This document shows positions 51,462-59,360 of a DNA stretch of 64,000 bases, piece after piece (the stretch's first letter is position 1; every line of letters begins with the position of its first letter). The notes beneath the pieces were generated by a model. That model was not told where the DNA came from. It was given only the letters and a program-made list of their open reading frames with translations, and did no database searches. Position numbers and translations under genes: made by a program. The stretch is from Bacillota bacterium (GTDB lineage Bacteria > Bacillota > Clostridia > Peptostreptococcales > Anaerovoracaceae): assembly GCA_023415235.1 (NCBI GenBank), contig JAEZLP010000043.1, positions 1-64,000 on the forward strand. Reading direction: 5' to 3'.

Positions 51462-52658
51462 TTATCTGGTTCTGCTGTTATAGGCCTCCAGTCCTTTTCC
51501 CAGTATCTCAATGGCCCTCTTCAGTTTATCAGATTCCAAAACGTAGGCAATCCGGATCTCATTTTTTCCAAGTCCCTCTGTAGCGTAGAAGCCGTCTGCC
51601 GGCGCTGCCATCACCGTTTCCCCTTCATCCTCAAACTCGTTCAGCATCCAGACCAGAAAATCATTGCTGTCCTCCACCGGAAGCCTGCAAATCAGGTAGA
51701 ATGCGCCCTCCGGCTTTTCGCAAAATACGCCGGGAATCTTTTTCAGGCATTCATAAACCACATTCCGGCGACGCTCAAATTCATCCCGGATTTCATTGAT
51801 CACCCGAAATCCCGTGGAATAGAGGCCCACCGCTGCATGCTGCTCAATGGTGGAGACGGCCAGCCGGCCCTGACACAGCTTTGATATCAATTCAAGGAAC
51901 TCGTCGTTTTTAGAAATCAAAACGCCGATTCTGGCTCCGCAGGCATTGTATCGTTTGGAAACACTGTCGATCAGGATAAGCCTGTCGTGAATGTCCTTCA
52001 AAAATCCGAAGCTGGTAACCTTCCTTCCGTCGAATACCATTTCCCGGTATACCTCGTCGCAGATGATATATAAATCATGCTCCTTGGCCACATCGGCGAT
52101 CATGCGGACCTCTTCCTCCGAAAGCACGGTTCCCGTAGGATTTCCCGGATTGGTCACAAAGATCGCTTTTGTCTTTGGGGTGATCTTGGCTTCGATGGCG
52201 CTTCTTTCCACATGAAAGCCGTTTTCCGCATAGGTCGTTACGGCAATCGGTTGAGAGCCGGTCATGGTAAAGAAGGTATTGTAATTGGAATAGTAAGGTT
52301 CAAAGATCAGGATCTCGTCCCCCGGGTTGGTAAGGGCGAGAAGTGTGAACATGATGGCTTCCGTGCCGCCGGTGGTTATGTAGATGTGGTTTCTGTCCAC
52401 ATCAATCCCGATGCTGTTGTAGTAGGTCTCCACCGCTTCCAAAAGCTCCGGAATTCCCTGGGAAGGCATATATTCCACCGTCGGCTTCCGGAAGGCCTCG
52501 ATTCGTTCATAGTATTCAACAGGCACCTTCAGGTCAGGCTGGCCGATATTGAGGCGATAGATCTTTTTTCCTTTGCGTTCGGCTTCATCCGCGTGCTTTG
52601 TAAGCCTTCGCACCGATGATGCCGTCATGTTCTGCATTCTATGCGATAATTGCTTCAT
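51462..52658 (-). CDS. Pyridoxal phosphate-dependent aminotransferase, class I
   Basis: A 398-residue fold-type I aminotransferase of the aspartate/aromatic subgroup. Key parts are GQPDLKVP near residue 38, the cofactor-phosphate loop TTGGTEAI near residue 100, NPGNPTGTVLSEEE near residue 170, DEVYREM and the PLP lysine in DSVSKRYNACGARIG near residue 235. The amino donor cannot be told. The ATG follows AAAGGA. The 60-base gap to the upstream DUF2148 gene suggests a separate or loosely coupled unit. Confidence 0.88.
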   Translation of the reverse strand: MKQLSHRMQNMTASSVRRLTKHADEAERKGKKIYRLNIGQPDLKVPVEYYERIEAFRKPTVEYMPSQGIPELLEAVETYYNSIGIDVDRNHIYITTGGTEAIMFTLLALTNPGDEILIFEPYYSNYNTFFTMTGSQPIAVTTYAENGFHVERSAIEAKITPKTKAIFVTNPGNPTGTVLSEEEVRMIADVAKEHDLYIICDEVYREMVFDGRKVTSFGFLKDIHDRLILIDSVSKRYNACGARIGVLISKNDEFLELISKLCQGRLAVSTIEQHAAVGLYSTGFRVINEIRDEFERRRNVVYECLKKIPGVFCEKPEGAFYLICRLPVEDSNDFLVWMLNEFEDEGETVMAAPADGFYATEGLGKNEIRIAYVLESDKLKRAIEILGKGLEAYNSRTR

Positions 52659-52718
52659 ATGGTCATCCTTTACATTTCTAGTATTGCTTTGGGTTAAAGC
52701 AGTACACTGCAGCTTTCA

Positions 52719-53267
52719 TTACAGCAGTACGCTGGCCGCTTCCCTGTCATAGAACACGCTCTTTCCCGAAGTGGAAAGCGGAATTCCGAATGCAACTCTG
52801 ACCTCCTTCGGAAGGTAACCCAATTCCATAGCGGCTTTCCCTACAGAAAACATAATGCGGTTGTCAATACGATGATTTGCGGCAACTGATACGGCAGAGC
52901 CCATCGCAATCCCGAGATCCGTTACATTGAAGGCGCAGTTTGCTCCTGCTTTTGCTGTTGCGGCGCAGTTTTCAAATCCGCAGAAGCTGCAGTGGCTTAA
53001 TCCCAGCGGACTGTCCTTCACACCGACGACCACTACCACATGGCTCGCGTCTACATTTCCGCCATCCCGCGCGTGAAAATCCTCACCTGTGTCCTCGGCA
53101 ATCTTTCTCATCTGGTCTGCCAGCTTTGCTTTTTCCTCTCCATCTATTATTACTGCCACCAAATTGTCTACGCCGCAGCCCTTCGGTGCGGTTCTAACTG
53201 CGGCAAGCATCAGCTCGGCTACTTTCATTGCGGCTTTCTTTTCAGCCTCGATCTGGTTGTAAATCAT
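52719..53267 (-). CDS. DUF2148 ferredoxin-domain protein
   Basis: A 182-residue protein of the DUF2148 family, annotated as containing a ferredoxin domain. The cysteine cluster HCSFCGFENCAATAKAG with a later NCAF (about residues 97-118) could bind an iron-sulfur cluster. The N-terminal KGCGVDNL region and C-terminal PLSTSGKSVFYDR are also family hallmarks. The start has AAGGAGG. The role is unknown; such genes are common in anaerobes. It lies downstream of the gatB-aspS gene but is separated from it by a long hairpin and about 275 bases. Confidence 0.85.
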   Translation of the reverse strand: MIYNQIEAEKKAAMKVAELMLAAVRTAPKGCGVDNLVAVIIDGEEKAKLADQMRKIAEDTGEDFHARDGGNVDASHVVVVVGVKDSPLGLSHCSFCGFENCAATAKAGANCAFNVTDLGIAMGSAVSVAANHRIDNRIMFSVGKAAMELGYLPKEVRVAFGIPLSTSGKSVFYDREAASVLL

Positions 53268-53367
53268 TTGAAAATCCTCCTTTATTAAAATGGTAACGTT
53301 CGTTCTATTTTATTATACCGATGCCCGAAAGGCAATAGAAATCAATTAATTTCAATATTTACGTGAA

Positions 53368-53412
53368 ATTGAGCAGAGATTTTGCGGTCATCCGTAAAAT
53401 CTTCTGCTCAAT
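53368..53412. terminator. Long hairpin downstream of gatB-aspS
   Basis: Two stacked 10-bp helices: ATTGAGCAGA (53368-53377) with its complement at 53403-53412, and GATTTTGCGG (53378-53387) with CCGTAAAATC (53392-53401), TCAT loop, one bulged base. T-tracts are weak. A separate 16-bp perfect palindrome lies at 53422-53437. This is the likely transcript end of the gat operon. Confidence 0.55.
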
Positions 53413-53542
53413 CGCCATTTTGGAAAATATATTTTCCCGTATTTTTAATTAATTTGATTTTCGCCGTAATTTTTATGCCAAAACCCGGTTGTTTCCGCAA
53501 GGAATTAATTGTGCATTCCGTCGGGTTTCCCTTCGAAATCCG

Positions 53543-56500
53543 CTACCTTATTTTAATATGGACCTCTCTCAGCTGCTTTTCGTCAACCTCTCCCGGGCAG
53601 TTCAGCATCGGATTCTGCGCATTGCTGTTCAGAGGGAATGGGATCACTTCCCGGATGCTCTCCTCTCCCGCTAAAAGCATGACGATCCGGTCAACTCCGG
53701 GAGCCATGCCCGCATGAGGCGGAGCTCCGTACTGGAAGGCCTGATAGAGCGCGCCGAACTTGTTTTTCACGTCCTCCTCTGTATATCCGGCAATCTCAAA
53801 GGCTTTGACCATGATATCCGGCCGGTGGTTCCGGACCGCTCCCGACGAAAGCTCAACGCCGTTGCAGACGATATCATACTGGTATGCCTTGATCTCCAGG
53901 GGATCCATGGTAAGAAGAGCCTCCATCTCTCCCTGGGGCATGGAAAACGGATTGTGCGTAAAGTCGATTTTTCCTGTTTCCTCATTGAGCTCATACATGG
54001 GAAAGTCCGTAATGAAGCAGAACTCGAAGCTGTCGTTATCAACCAGCTCAAGCCGCCTCCCCAGCTCCGTCCGAATCTGTCCCGCATATTTTTCCACCAG
54101 ACCCTTTTCATCGCTGATGAAATACAGCACGTCATCTTCCTTTAAATCTGCCAGCCGTGCGATCCGTTTCCGCTGCTCCTCCGTAAAGAACTTGTCAATC
54201 GGTCCTTTGAAGCTCCCATCCTCTTTTACTGTGATATACCCCAGGCCTTTCATGCCGATACCGAGAGCATACTTTTCCATGGCGGCAAAGAAGGATTTGG
54301 GCATTTTTCCGCATCCGCTCACGTTGATTCCCCTTACGATTTTTCCCTGGAACGGCTTAAAGTCAACTTCCCTGAAAAAATCACTCAGATCGATGATTAC
54401 CAGGGGATTTCTCAGGTCCGGCTTGTCAGTCCCGTACTTTAAGAGCGCCTCCGCATAGGGAATCCTGACAAAAGGCGCCGGTGATATTCTTTTATCCGTA
54501 AATCGGCGGAAAGTTTCCGTAAGCACCTGCTCCGCCACTGCAAAGACATCCTCCTGGGTGGCAAAGGACATTTCAAAATCAAGCTGGTAGAATTCTCCCG
54601 GGGACCGGTCGATCCGGGCGTCCTCATCCCGGAAGCAGGGCGCGATCTGAAAATACTTGTCAAACCCCGATACCATGAGCAGCTGTTTGAATTGCTGCGG
54701 TGCCTGGGGCAGCGCATAGAATTTCCCCTTGTGCTTCCTGCTCGGGACCAGGTAGTCCCTGGCTCCTTCCGGAGAAGAGTTTGCAAGAATCGGAGTCTGG
54801 ATTTCGAGAAAATCCATTCGTTCCATCTGGTTTCTCAGAAACCGGATTATTTCGGATCTCAGGACCATGTTGCTGTGAACCTTTGGGTTTCTTAGATCCA
54901 GGAACCGATATTTCAGCCGGACATCCTCTCTGGTCTCCGTAGAGCCGGTGATCTCAAAGGGCAGGCTGGTGGCCGCGCTGCTCAGGATCCGGATTTCCTC
55001 GGCCTTTAGCTCGACCTCCCCCGTAGCAAGGTTCGGATTGTAGGTTTCCTCGTCTCTTTGAAGGATGGTTCCCGAAATGCTTACCACGGTTTCCTTGGAA
55101 AGACCCTCCAGCTGCTGGTCCGTGACAACCACCTGGGTAATGCCGTAATGATCCCTCAGATCGAGGAATGCAACGCCTCCATGGTTCCTTATCCTGTGAA
55201 TCCATCCCGCAAGCCTGACCTCAAGTCCCACATCGGCCAGCGTCAACTCGCCGCAGTTTTTGGTGCGATAAGCCTGTGACTGGAAAACGGCAATGGGTTC
55301 CGCCCCGTTTTCCTTTCCTCCAGCACCGGCATATTTTCCAGCGGCATATTTCCCGTAGGAGGAAAAGACTGAATTTAGCTCCGCCTTTTCCTGCTGATAT
55401 TTTTCATGTTCCGTTTTCTTTTGCTGATCTGCCTGCTCGTCGGATTCTGAAGGCTTTACCGGATCCATTTCCGCCAGCTTTTCCAGCAGCAGCCGGCGGA
55501 TCGTCTGAGGATCGGCATTTCCCCTCAGTTTGCCCATACACTGGCCAACCAGGAAATCGAAGGCCTTTTCCTTTCCGCTTCTGTAGTCCTGAATGGATCG
55601 GGGATGGGCTGTAAGAACCGTGACAACGGTCTGCTCCAGCAGTAGGCTGTCCGCTTCGATAAAAAGTCCCTTTTCCCTTGCATATTTCTCCGGTTCGATA
55701 TTGTTTTTATATAATTCTTCTATCAGTGTTTTTTCTGCGTTTCGGTTGATTTCCCCCCGGGAGGTCATCTGGAGGATGCGGGCCAGTCTGGCCGGATCCA
55801 GCTTCAGCTGCTCGGGCGGGGTGGACGATTCCTTCAAAAGACGCAGGATCTCTCCTGTGACGGCTTTAGCGGTCTCCTTCGCCAGGCCAGAAAGCTCTGC
55901 GGTTTCCTCAAACAGCCGTGCAATTTCCTTTGCCGCCGTCAATATCTCCGCAGTCTTTTTCGACAAACCGTACTGGTTTATATATCTGCGCCGTTTTTCC
56001 TCCGGAAGCTCGGTTACGGTGAGCTTCACTTCCTCCAGCCACTCATCGCTGACCCGGATGGGAAGCAGGTCGGGATCGGGAAAATACCGGTAATCCTGCG
56101 CGTTTTCCTTGGAACGCATGGCAGTGCTTTCACCCAATTCATCGTCCCATCGCCTGGTTTCCTGTTTTACCGTTCCGCCCTCCCGGAGCAACCGGATCTG
56201 ACGTTCCCTTTCATAGCGGATTGCTCTTTGGATGGCCTTCAGAGAATTCAGGTTTTTCATTTCCGTCCTGACGCCGTATTCCTGCTGCCCGACAGGCCTT
56301 ACGGACAGGTTGACGTCCGCCCGCATGGATCCCTCCTGCATTTTGCAATCTGATATATCCAGATAAACCAGGATCTCCTGCAGCCGTTCCAGAAATACTG
56401 TCACTTCCTCCGGATCGGAAAAGTCGGGATTTGTTACGATCTCGATCAAAGGGACTCCGCACCGGTTATAGTCGATCAGAGTTCCGGCAGCGTCATGGAT

Positions 56501-56893
56501 CAGCTTTCCCGCGTCTTCTTCCATATGAATTTCCCGAATGGTAATCCGTTTTTTTGTCTGGTCGCCAAGGGGAATTTCCAGCCAGCCGTTTCTGCAAATA
56601 GGGGAATACAGCTGTGAGATCTGGTAATCCTTGGGCAGGTCGGGATAAAAATAATTCTTCCGGTCAAACCGGCTGTTTCGTTCGATTTCGCAATGCAGCG
56701 CAAGCCCGGCTCGGATGGCTTTGTCCGCAACGGCCTTGTTGAAAACCGGAAGACTTCCGGGCATTCCAAGGCAGACCGGACAGGTATGGGAGTTTGGCAG
56801 ACCGCCGAATTCAGTAGTGCAGTCGCAAAATATTTTTGTTTTTGTGGAAAGCTCCACATGGACCTCCAGTCCCATAACCAGTTCATAGTTCAT
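53543..56893 (-). CDS. gatB/aspS: GatB-aspartyl-tRNA synthetase fusion protein
   Basis: One uninterrupted 1116-codon frame encodes two complete enzymes. Residues 1-475 are amidotransferase subunit GatB: MGLEVHVEL, zinc-type cysteines in CDCTTE and CPVCLGMPG, MEEDAGK, and the YqeY-like tail ending LVGQCMGKLRGNADP. Residues about 476-540 are a charged, Gln/Glu-rich linker. Residues about 541-1116 are a full bacterial AspRS: anticodon-binding OB fold (VRLAGWIHRIRNHGG), motif 2 FRDEDARIDRSPGEF, the GAD insertion domain, and motif 3 GMAPGVDRIVMLLAG. Neither half is short or lacks a key motif. It overlaps gatA by 11 bases. The likely role is to charge tRNA-Asp and, if the synthetase is non-discriminating, to make Asp-tRNA-Asn and amidate it with GatA and GatC on one scaffold. 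Confidence 0.95.
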   Translation of the reverse strand: MNYELVMGLEVHVELSTKTKIFCDCTTEFGGLPNSHTCPVCLGMPGSLPVFNKAVADKAIRAGLALHCEIERNSRFDRKNYFYPDLPKDYQISQLYSPICRNGWLEIPLGDQTKKRITIREIHMEEDAGKLIHDAAGTLIDYNRCGVPLIEIVTNPDFSDPEEVTVFLERLQEILVYLDISDCKMQEGSMRADVNLSVRPVGQQEYGVRTEMKNLNSLKAIQRAIRYERERQIRLLREGGTVKQETRRWDDELGESTAMRSKENAQDYRYFPDPDLLPIRVSDEWLEEVKLTVTELPEEKRRRYINQYGLSKKTAEILTAAKEIARLFEETAELSGLAKETAKAVTGEILRLLKESSTPPEQLKLDPARLARILQMTSRGEINRNAEKTLIEELYKNNIEPEKYAREKGLFIEADSLLLEQTVVTVLTAHPRSIQDYRSGKEKAFDFLVGQCMGKLRGNADPQTIRRLLLEKLAEMDPVKPSESDEQADQQKKTEHEKYQQEKAELNSVFSSYGKYAAGKYAGAGGKENGAEPIAVFQSQAYRTKNCGELTLADVGLEVRLAGWIHRIRNHGGVAFLDLRDHYGITQVVVTDQQLEGLSKETVVSISGTILQRDEETYNPNLATGEVELKAEEIRILSSAATSLPFEITGSTETREDVRLKYRFLDLRNPKVHSNMVLRSEIIRFLRNQMERMDFLEIQTPILANSSPEGARDYLVPSRKHKGKFYALPQAPQQFKQLLMVSGFDKYFQIAPCFRDEDARIDRSPGEFYQLDFEMSFATQEDVFAVAEQVLTETFRRFTDKRISPAPFVRIPYAEALLKYGTDKPDLRNPLVIIDLSDFFREVDFKPFQGKIVRGINVSGCGKMPKSFFAAMEKYALGIGMKGLGYITVKEDGSFKGPIDKFFTEEQRKRIARLADLKEDDVLYFISDEKGLVEKYAGQIRTELGRRLELVDNDSFEFCFITDFPMYELNEETGKIDFTHNPFSMPQGEMEALLTMDPLEIKAYQYDIVCNGVELSSGAVRNHRPDIMVKAFEIAGYTEEDVKNKFGALYQAFQYGAPPHAGMAPGVDRIVMLLAGEESIREVIPFPLNSNAQNPMLNCPGEVDEKQLREVHIKIR

Positions 56894-58433
56894 GCTTTTG
56901 TCCCTCCTTCCCTTTCATTTTTCTTCCTGTGGGAAATTGTTCATGATAATCCGTATTACTCTGATAGACATATGCCGCGCCGACCAGCGCCGGTTCCGAA
57001 AACGCTTTTCCGATCAGCTGCATGCCTACGGGCATGCCGTCGTTTCCAAAACCACAGGGTAGGGCTGCTGCGGGCAGTCCGGACAGATTGACGGATACGG
57101 TATAGATATCTGCCATATACATGGCCAGCGGATCATCGATCTGCTCACCGATCCGATATGCCGTAGCGGGGCTGACTGGGCTGAGAATCATATCATACCT
57201 GCCTAAGGCCTCGTCAAAGGACGCCTTGATCAGACTCCTCACCTGAAGGGCTTTTTTGTAATAGGCGTCAAAGTATCCGGAGCTCAGCACAAAGGAACCG
57301 AGCATGATTCTTCTTTTCACCTCTTTGCCAAATCCCTCGCTGCGGGACCGGTAGAATATTTCCGTCAAATCCCCGGCGTTGTCGGAACGATATCCGTATT
57401 TGATTCCGTCATAGCGGGAGAGATTGGAGCTGGCTTCCGCACAGGCGATGATATAGTAAGCCGGAACCGCATATTCGACGGCAGGCAGTTCAAACTCTTC
57501 CACCTCGGCTCCCAGCTTTTCAAAGGTTTTTGCTGCGTTGAGGACCGCTTCCTTTACGTCGCCGGAGATTCCGCCGGCGAAATAATTCCCGGGAAGACCA
57601 ATTTTCAACCCTTTTAATTCCCACTTTTCATATTGCTCCCTGAAGTCAAAGGGCTCCTTCATCACCGAGGTGCTGTCCCTGAGATCATAGCCCGAAAGGA
57701 GTGACAGGGCCTCGGCGCAGTCCCCAATGTCCCTTCCCATGGTTCCGATCTGATCCAAAGAGGAAGCATAGGCCATCAAGCCATAGCGGGATACGGCTCC
57801 GTAGGTTGGCTTGATTCCGGTCAAATTGCAGAAAGCGCAGGGCTGCCGGATGGAGCCTCCGGTATCCGAGCCCAGGGCATAGGGGGCCAGCTTTGCGGAA
57901 ACTGCGGCTGCAGATCCCCCCGAGGAACCTCCGGGAACCCTGTCCATATCCCAGGGATTTCGCGTAATTCCGGAATGGGAGGTTTCTGTGGACCCTCCCA
58001 TGGCAAACTCGTCCAGATTGGTTTTTCCGAGGATGACCGCGCCGGCCTGCTTCAGCTTTTCCACAACGGTGGCGTCATAGGGCGGTGTGAAATTTCCAAG
58101 TATCTTCGACGCCGCAGTGGTCCTCGCTCCTTTTGTGCAAATATTGTCCTTGATCGCCACAGGCACTCCTGCCAGAGGAGAAAGAGGTTCCCCCTTGTCG
58201 ATTTTTTTCTGCACTTCTTCCGCCTGTTTGACCGCTTCCTCCTCCATGACGGTAATATAGGCGTTGATGGCGGAATCTTCATTCCGGATCGCGTCGAGAT
58301 AGCATTCCGCAGCTTCCACGCAGCTCAGCTCCCTCTTTCGTATCCTTGCGCCCAGCTCCAGGGCGGTCATATCCCTGATTTCCGCAGCTCCGGCATTCCC
58401 CTTTCCCGGGGATCTTCCGTCCTTCTGTTTCAT
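56883..58433 (-). CDS. gatA: Aspartyl/glutamyl-tRNA amidotransferase subunit A
   Basis: Glutaminase subunit of GatCAB, which releases ammonia from glutamine for amidation of mischarged tRNA. The 516-residue amidase-signature protein has the Ser-cisSer-Lys triad: K95 in VAIKDN, S170 in PGGSSGGS and S194 in SDTGGSIRQP. An N-terminal extension of about 20 residues precedes the usual start of the domain. It follows gatC by 12 bases and overlaps the gatB-aspS gene by 11. The length and motifs are otherwise standard. Confidence 0.96.
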   Translation of the reverse strand: MKQKDGRSPGKGNAGAAEIRDMTALELGARIRKRELSCVEAAECYLDAIRNEDSAINAYITVMEEEAVKQAEEVQKKIDKGEPLSPLAGVPVAIKDNICTKGARTTAASKILGNFTPPYDATVVEKLKQAGAVILGKTNLDEFAMGGSTETSHSGITRNPWDMDRVPGGSSGGSAAAVSAKLAPYALGSDTGGSIRQPCAFCNLTGIKPTYGAVSRYGLMAYASSLDQIGTMGRDIGDCAEALSLLSGYDLRDSTSVMKEPFDFREQYEKWELKGLKIGLPGNYFAGGISGDVKEAVLNAAKTFEKLGAEVEEFELPAVEYAVPAYYIIACAEASSNLSRYDGIKYGYRSDNAGDLTEIFYRSRSEGFGKEVKRRIMLGSFVLSSGYFDAYYKKALQVRSLIKASFDEALGRYDMILSPVSPATAYRIGEQIDDPLAMYMADIYTVSVNLSGLPAAALPCGFGNDGMPVGMQLIGKAFSEPALVGAAYVYQSNTDYHEQFPTGRKMKGKEGQKHEL

Positions 58434-58445
58434 CGTCCTTTCCTC

Positions 58446-58733
58446 CTATTCCACCGTCTTAAATACCTTGAAATAATCTCCCTTTGACGCGGGCGCGTTC
58501 TGCAGCATCTCAGCTCTGAGATCGCCGTTGACCACATCCTCCCTTCGGAAACGGTTCACATCGTCAAAGGGGTGTGTCATTTCTCTTACCCCTGTTGTGT
58601 CCAGTTCGTTCAACTTTTCCATATAGTCTAAAATGTTCGTCAGGTCTTTTTTGGCTTCTTCCTTTTCCCCGGCGGTAAGCTCAAGCCGGGATAATTCTCC
58701 GATATAATCGATCAGTTCATCCGTAATCTTCAT
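58446..58733 (-). CDS. gatC: Aspartyl/glutamyl-tRNA amidotransferase subunit C
   Basis: Small belt subunit that wraps GatA and GatB. The 95-residue sequence has the family pattern: IDYIGELSRLELTAGEKE at the N-terminus, ILDYMEKLNELDTTGV in the middle and the conserved FREDV-type RFRREDVV near residue 66. It is the first gene of the operon, with GGAGGGG before ATG 58733, directly downstream of the T-box terminator and a small GCCGCA/TGCGGC hairpin. Confidence 0.93.
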   Translation of the reverse strand: MKITDELIDYIGELSRLELTAGEKEEAKKDLTNILDYMEKLNELDTTGVREMTHPFDDVNRFRREDVVNGDLRAEMLQNAPASKGDYFKVFKTVE

Positions 58734-58768
58734 GTTCCCCTCCGTTCCGCCGCATCATTGCGGCTCAA

Positions 58769-59035
58769 ATAAAAAGTCCCCAGGATACAATTATCCTAGG
58801 GACGAAAAAAAATCCGCGGTACCACCCAAATTGACGCAGCAACTTAATGCCTTAATCCTCTTGATGCATTGTAACGTATGCAACACGGGCAAACTTACTA
58901 GGATTGAAACAATCCGTTGAGCCTGCCGGCTCCGAAGTGTTCTTTCGTCCGGAGTGTCACAAATGGCAATTTCAGTCACGTTGCCAATCCCTGCTTTGCG
59001 TTTCTCCTGATTACTTTTCTTCCTCAACGCCGATT
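58769..59035 (-). promoter_or_regulatory. T-box leader of the gat operon, probable Asn specifier
   Basis: On the minus strand the T-box core GGGTGGTACCGCGG lies at 58814-58827. It precedes a 12-bp terminator stem (58776-58787 with 58792-58803) and a U-tract. Stem I is closed by CGTTGAG/CTCAACG (59023-59029 and 58915-58921), with an AGTA motif at 59012-59015 facing the specifier side. The best specifier is AAC (58939-58941), followed by A and then CTTC, which can pair with GAAG below. This reads as tRNA-Asn. The acceptor-pairing base is U (UGGU), which would need a G-U pair with a G discriminator. Uncharged tRNA would favour the antiterminator and expression of gatC-gatA-gatB/aspS. Confidence 0.88.
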
Positions 59036-59129
59036 TCTTTATGGTTTCTCTTTCTATCTTGCCTTATTTTTCGGCAGCTATCCGTAAAACTTTACAGGAA
59101 TTCTGCCGTAATTGAAAATCTTGGTGTAA

Positions 59130-59158
59130 ACAATATCACAATCCAAAAAAAATTGCAA
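59130..59158 (-). promoter_or_regulatory. Promoter of the gat operon T-box leader
   Basis: On the minus strand TTGCAA (59153-59158) and TATTGT (59130-59135) are 17 bases apart, giving a leader of about 390 nt. It stands back-to-back with the glnN promoter, with 17 bases between the two -35 boxes. Confidence 0.6.
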
Positions 59159-59175
59159 GCAAATTATTTTCTGTA

Positions 59176-59204
59176 TTGACACAATAAAAATCTGCGAATA
59201 TACT
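59176..59204 (+). promoter_or_regulatory. glnN promoter
   Basis: TTGACA (59176-59181) and TATACT (59199-59204) with a 17-base spacer. Transcription would begin near 59211, about 150 bases before the glnN start codon. Confidence 0.75.
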
Positions 59205-59220
59205 ATGTCATTATAGCAAT

Positions 59221-59256
59221 GGCGCTGTAGGGATTTCCCTTCTGCGCCCTTTTTTT
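59221..59256 (+). terminator. Terminator-like hairpin in the glnN leader
   Basis: GGCGC pairs with GCGCC and AGGG with CCCT across a small internal loop (59221-59248), followed by a long T-run up to 59256. It starts about 10 bases after the predicted transcription start, so most transcripts would be very short unless it is overridden. Confidence 0.75.
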
Positions 59257-59302
59257 ATTTCGCAGGAAATATCGCGTAAGCGATAGGGACGGATGATCCG
59301 TC
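59256..59302 (+). promoter_or_regulatory. Three consecutive small hairpins in the glnN leader
   Basis: TATTTC-GCAG-GAAATA (59256-59271), TATCGC-GTAA-GCGATA (59270-59285) and GACGG-ATGAT-CCGTC (59288-59302). The first two share two bases and so compete slightly, and the first also uses the last T of the terminator tract. They are candidate sites for the ANTAR protein encoded after glnN, though no clear hexaloop of the known ANTAR type was found. Confidence 0.5.
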
Positions 59303-59360
59303 ATGTTCACTTATTTTTTGTATTGGAGTATTAAAAACTTTATAAAAAAGGAGGATTCCC

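Noticed and set aside
55273..55465. A hidden stop, frameshift or internal start separating gatB and aspS
   Set aside because: The frame is continuous through the linker, and no ribosome binding site with a start codon was seen before the AspRS part.
58956..58958. GAC (Asp) as the T-box specifier
   Set aside because: It lies above the CTCC/GGAG helix rather than opposite the AGTA motif; AAC at 58939-58941 fits the expected position better. Not fully excluded.
59318..59346. TTGTAT-N17-TATAAA as a second glnN promoter
   Set aside because: The start would fall inside the glnN ribosome binding site, leaving the message untranslatable in the normal way.
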